From JANYCG01 sp031365665 (lineage in GTDB: Bacteria; Pseudomonadota; Gammaproteobacteria; Burkholderiales; Burkholderiaceae_C): a stretch of 25,044 nucleotides of DNA. The DNA is taken from NCBI GenBank assembly GCA_031365665.1, contig JANLYO010000124.1, positions 1 to 25,044 of the forward strand, in the 5' to 3' direction. The notes under the pieces were generated by a model. It had not been told where the DNA came from. It saw only the letters and a list, made by a program, of their open reading frames with translations, and did not search any database. The position numbers and the translations under genes are program-made. Below are positions 24,021-25,044 of this stretch, piece after piece. Numbering within the stretch: position 1 is the stretch's first letter; each line of letters opens with the position of its first letter.

Positions 24021-24536
24021 CCTTGCCCCTGTTGTCCGCACTCCATAGGCTGCCCATTATGCGGACTTCCTGTTTTGCTGCTGGGCCGCGATCCAGCGTT
24101 GCTCAAACGTCATGGGGCTGACATAGCCCAGCGTCGAGTGCAATCTCTTGTGGTTATAGAACGTCAGCCAATCCATCACTTCGTCCATGGCCTCACGCCG
24201 GGTGGTAAACCGTCTGCCGTACAGCCTGCCGACTTTCAGGCGACCCCACAGGCTCTCGGTGGGCGCGTTGTCCCAGCAATCACCCTTGCGGCTCATTGAC
24301 GACTTCATCTCGCAGCCCTTGAGCGCATTCTGGAAGTCGTGGCTGCAATACTGGCTGCCCCGATCGGAGTGGAAGATCAGCCCCGGTGCAGGGCGGCGGC
24401 GAAACCACGCCATGCGCAGCGCATCGGTCACCGCGCTGGTCTGCATGTGATCCCTCATGCTCCAGCCCACGACCTGGCGGCTGAACAGGTCAAGCGCCGC
24501 CGTCAGGTACAGCCAGCCTTCATCGGTCGCAATGTA
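24018..24536 (-). mobile_element. IS3-family insertion sequence remnant
   Basis: The left limit is set where the ORF6N coding sequence stops matching its family and TGACCTTGCCCC begins, a TG start fitting IS3 ends. The right limit is set where the transposase stops matching its family, in the first bases before TACATTGCGACC on the minus strand. Only the 3' part of orfB and the end of the element remain; orfA, the rest of orfB and the other terminal repeat are gone. A hairpin GTCCGCA (24034-24040) / TGCGGAC (24060-24066) flanks the transposase stop. No target duplication can be checked with one end missing. Confidence 0.75.
24057..24536 (-). pseudogene. IS3-family transposase orfB, 3' fragment
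   Basis: About 160 C-terminal residues of an IS3-type DDE transposase remain (full orfB is near 290). The fragment starts at YIATDEGWLYLTAALDLFSR, continues with IFHSDRGSQYCSHDF, holding the second catalytic Asp, and WDNAPTESLWGRLK, holding the catalytic Glu, and ends FYNHKRLHSTLGYVSPMTFEQRW. The first catalytic Asp, which lies just before YIAT in the family (TDIT), is lost at the breakpoint. The frame runs on to 24578 with unrelated residues. It cannot be an active transposase. Confidence 0.9.
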
Positions 24537-24579
24537 TCGGGATAAAAAGAGAAACAGGGATTTCCCCTCGCGGAACATG

Positions 24580-24609
24580 CATAAGAAGCTATCTATTTCG
24601 CAGCTTATG
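24580..24609. repeat. Imperfect inverted repeat beside the IS3 breakpoint
   Basis: CATAAG (24580-24585) and CTTATG (24604-24609) face each other with AGCT flanks inside, in the 92 bases between the IS remnant and the next gene. It could be a recombination site, the end of another element, or a terminator for the minus-strand gene to the right, though no T-run is present. Confidence 0.35.
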
Positions 24610-24628
24610 ACGCACTCTCAATGGCCAA

Positions 24629-25044
24629 CTACTTCGACGGGCTCAGTTTTCCAACAGCCTGTTGTATAGCCAAACAAATTGACTTGGATGGTTCAGTGCA
24701 TTTACTTTTTGCATTGTTTTCGATTTGCCGCAGGCGTTCTTCTGGAATCGTTTCGTCAATGTGTTTTAAGACGAACCCAAGGAATTCTTCATCCTGCTGT
24801 GCCAGGCGATTTAATCGAGTCAATGAGCGCCATTTGTCTGCCATCAAAAGCGACACAGATTCACTGAAACCTTCACCAATCGCGCCATCATCGCAGTGCT
24901 GAAAGGCTTTGTAGGCTGAGTGGAATTGGTCCCAAGATGCAATCGATGAAACGCGCTTTTCTGCAGCACGGGCCTGCGCAGCAGTGCACACGGTTTTGCC
25001 ATCGGCCCAACATGCCGACGAGAGAACCAAACTGCCAAGACACA
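24629..25044 (-). CDS. Exported protein of unknown function, 5' end beyond the window
   Basis: The reading frame is open to the window edge, so the start lies outside; at least 138 residues are present. The visible N-terminal part, CLGSLVLSSACWADGKTVC, looks like the end of a signal peptide cut after CWA. The mature part is mostly helical and charged with four cysteines (CTAA, QHCDD, KSKC, SICLA), which fits a small periplasmic protein with disulfides. I do not recognise the family. The last codons and stop (KLSPSK) fall inside a partial copy of the CTTCGAC..GGCTCAG repeat. Confidence 0.65.
   Translation of the reverse strand, partial: CLGSLVLSSACWADGKTVCTAAQARAAEKRVSSIASWDQFHSAYKAFQHCDDGAIGEGFSESVSLLMADKWRSLTRLNRLAQQDEEFLGFVLKHIDETIPEERLRQIENNAKSKCTEPSKSICLAIQQAVGKLSPSK
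24632..24646 (+). repeat. Partial copy of the CTTCGAC..GGCTCAG repeat, inside a gene end
   Basis: CTTCGACGGGCTCAG differs by one base from the first 15 bases of the repeat at 6198-6219 (minus-strand reading). The other half of the repeat is absent. It forms the last codons of the exported-protein gene. Confidence 0.5.

Overview
The window looks like chromosome of a GC-rich betaproteobacterium in the Burkholderiales, most likely Comamonadaceae. The clues are the gene order folC - SPOR protein - cvpA - purF, a Bug/TctC-type binding protein next to a CaiB-type CoA-transferase, the DciA-like/M23 pair, and the AT-rich TGCTAY...RTAGCA palindromes between genes. This placement is inferred from gene content; no rRNA or marker phylogeny was available.

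Layout. 1-276: no convincing gene, but one copy of a composite dispersed element. 277-6121: AidB-like acyl-CoA dehydrogenase (-), plsY (+, TTG start), a minus-strand operon yajQ (TTG start) - retropepsin-like protease - degenerate HD-GYP protein, and divergent murB (+). 6122-8413: AT-rich intergenic repeats, a DUF1330 gene, a BrnT/CopG-type toxin-antitoxin pair and chaA. 8418-11058: argG and ppnP (-), a small protein with a six-cysteine tail (+), and an ArsC/Spx-like reductase (-). The last is the final gene of a tight minus-strand run starting with Bug, CaiB-type CoA-transferase and DUF1254 genes (11074-14477). 14592-20468: folC, SPOR protein, cvpA, purF and gltX, all (+). 20529-20988: extended -10 promoter, tRNA-Ala, tRNA-Glu, tRNA-Asp and a terminator. 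21070-23402: dciA-like (-), M23 peptidase (+), sbtA-like transporter (-). 23403-25044: accessory end with a second copy of the composite element, an ORF6N gene cut off by an IS3-family remnant, and an exported protein of unknown function running off the window.

Most genes are housekeeping: phospholipid synthesis (plsY), cell wall (murB, SPOR, M23), folate, purine, arginine and nucleoside metabolism, and glutamyl-tRNA synthesis beside a tRNA-Glu gene. The points most worth following are the Cys-tailed small protein with a hairpin over its candidate promoter, the pairing of YajQ (a reported c-di-GMP-binding family) with an HD-GYP domain that has lost its metal ligands, the four-block element present near both window ends, and the ORF6N/IS3 junction. 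No CRISPR array, prophage or biosynthetic cluster was seen.
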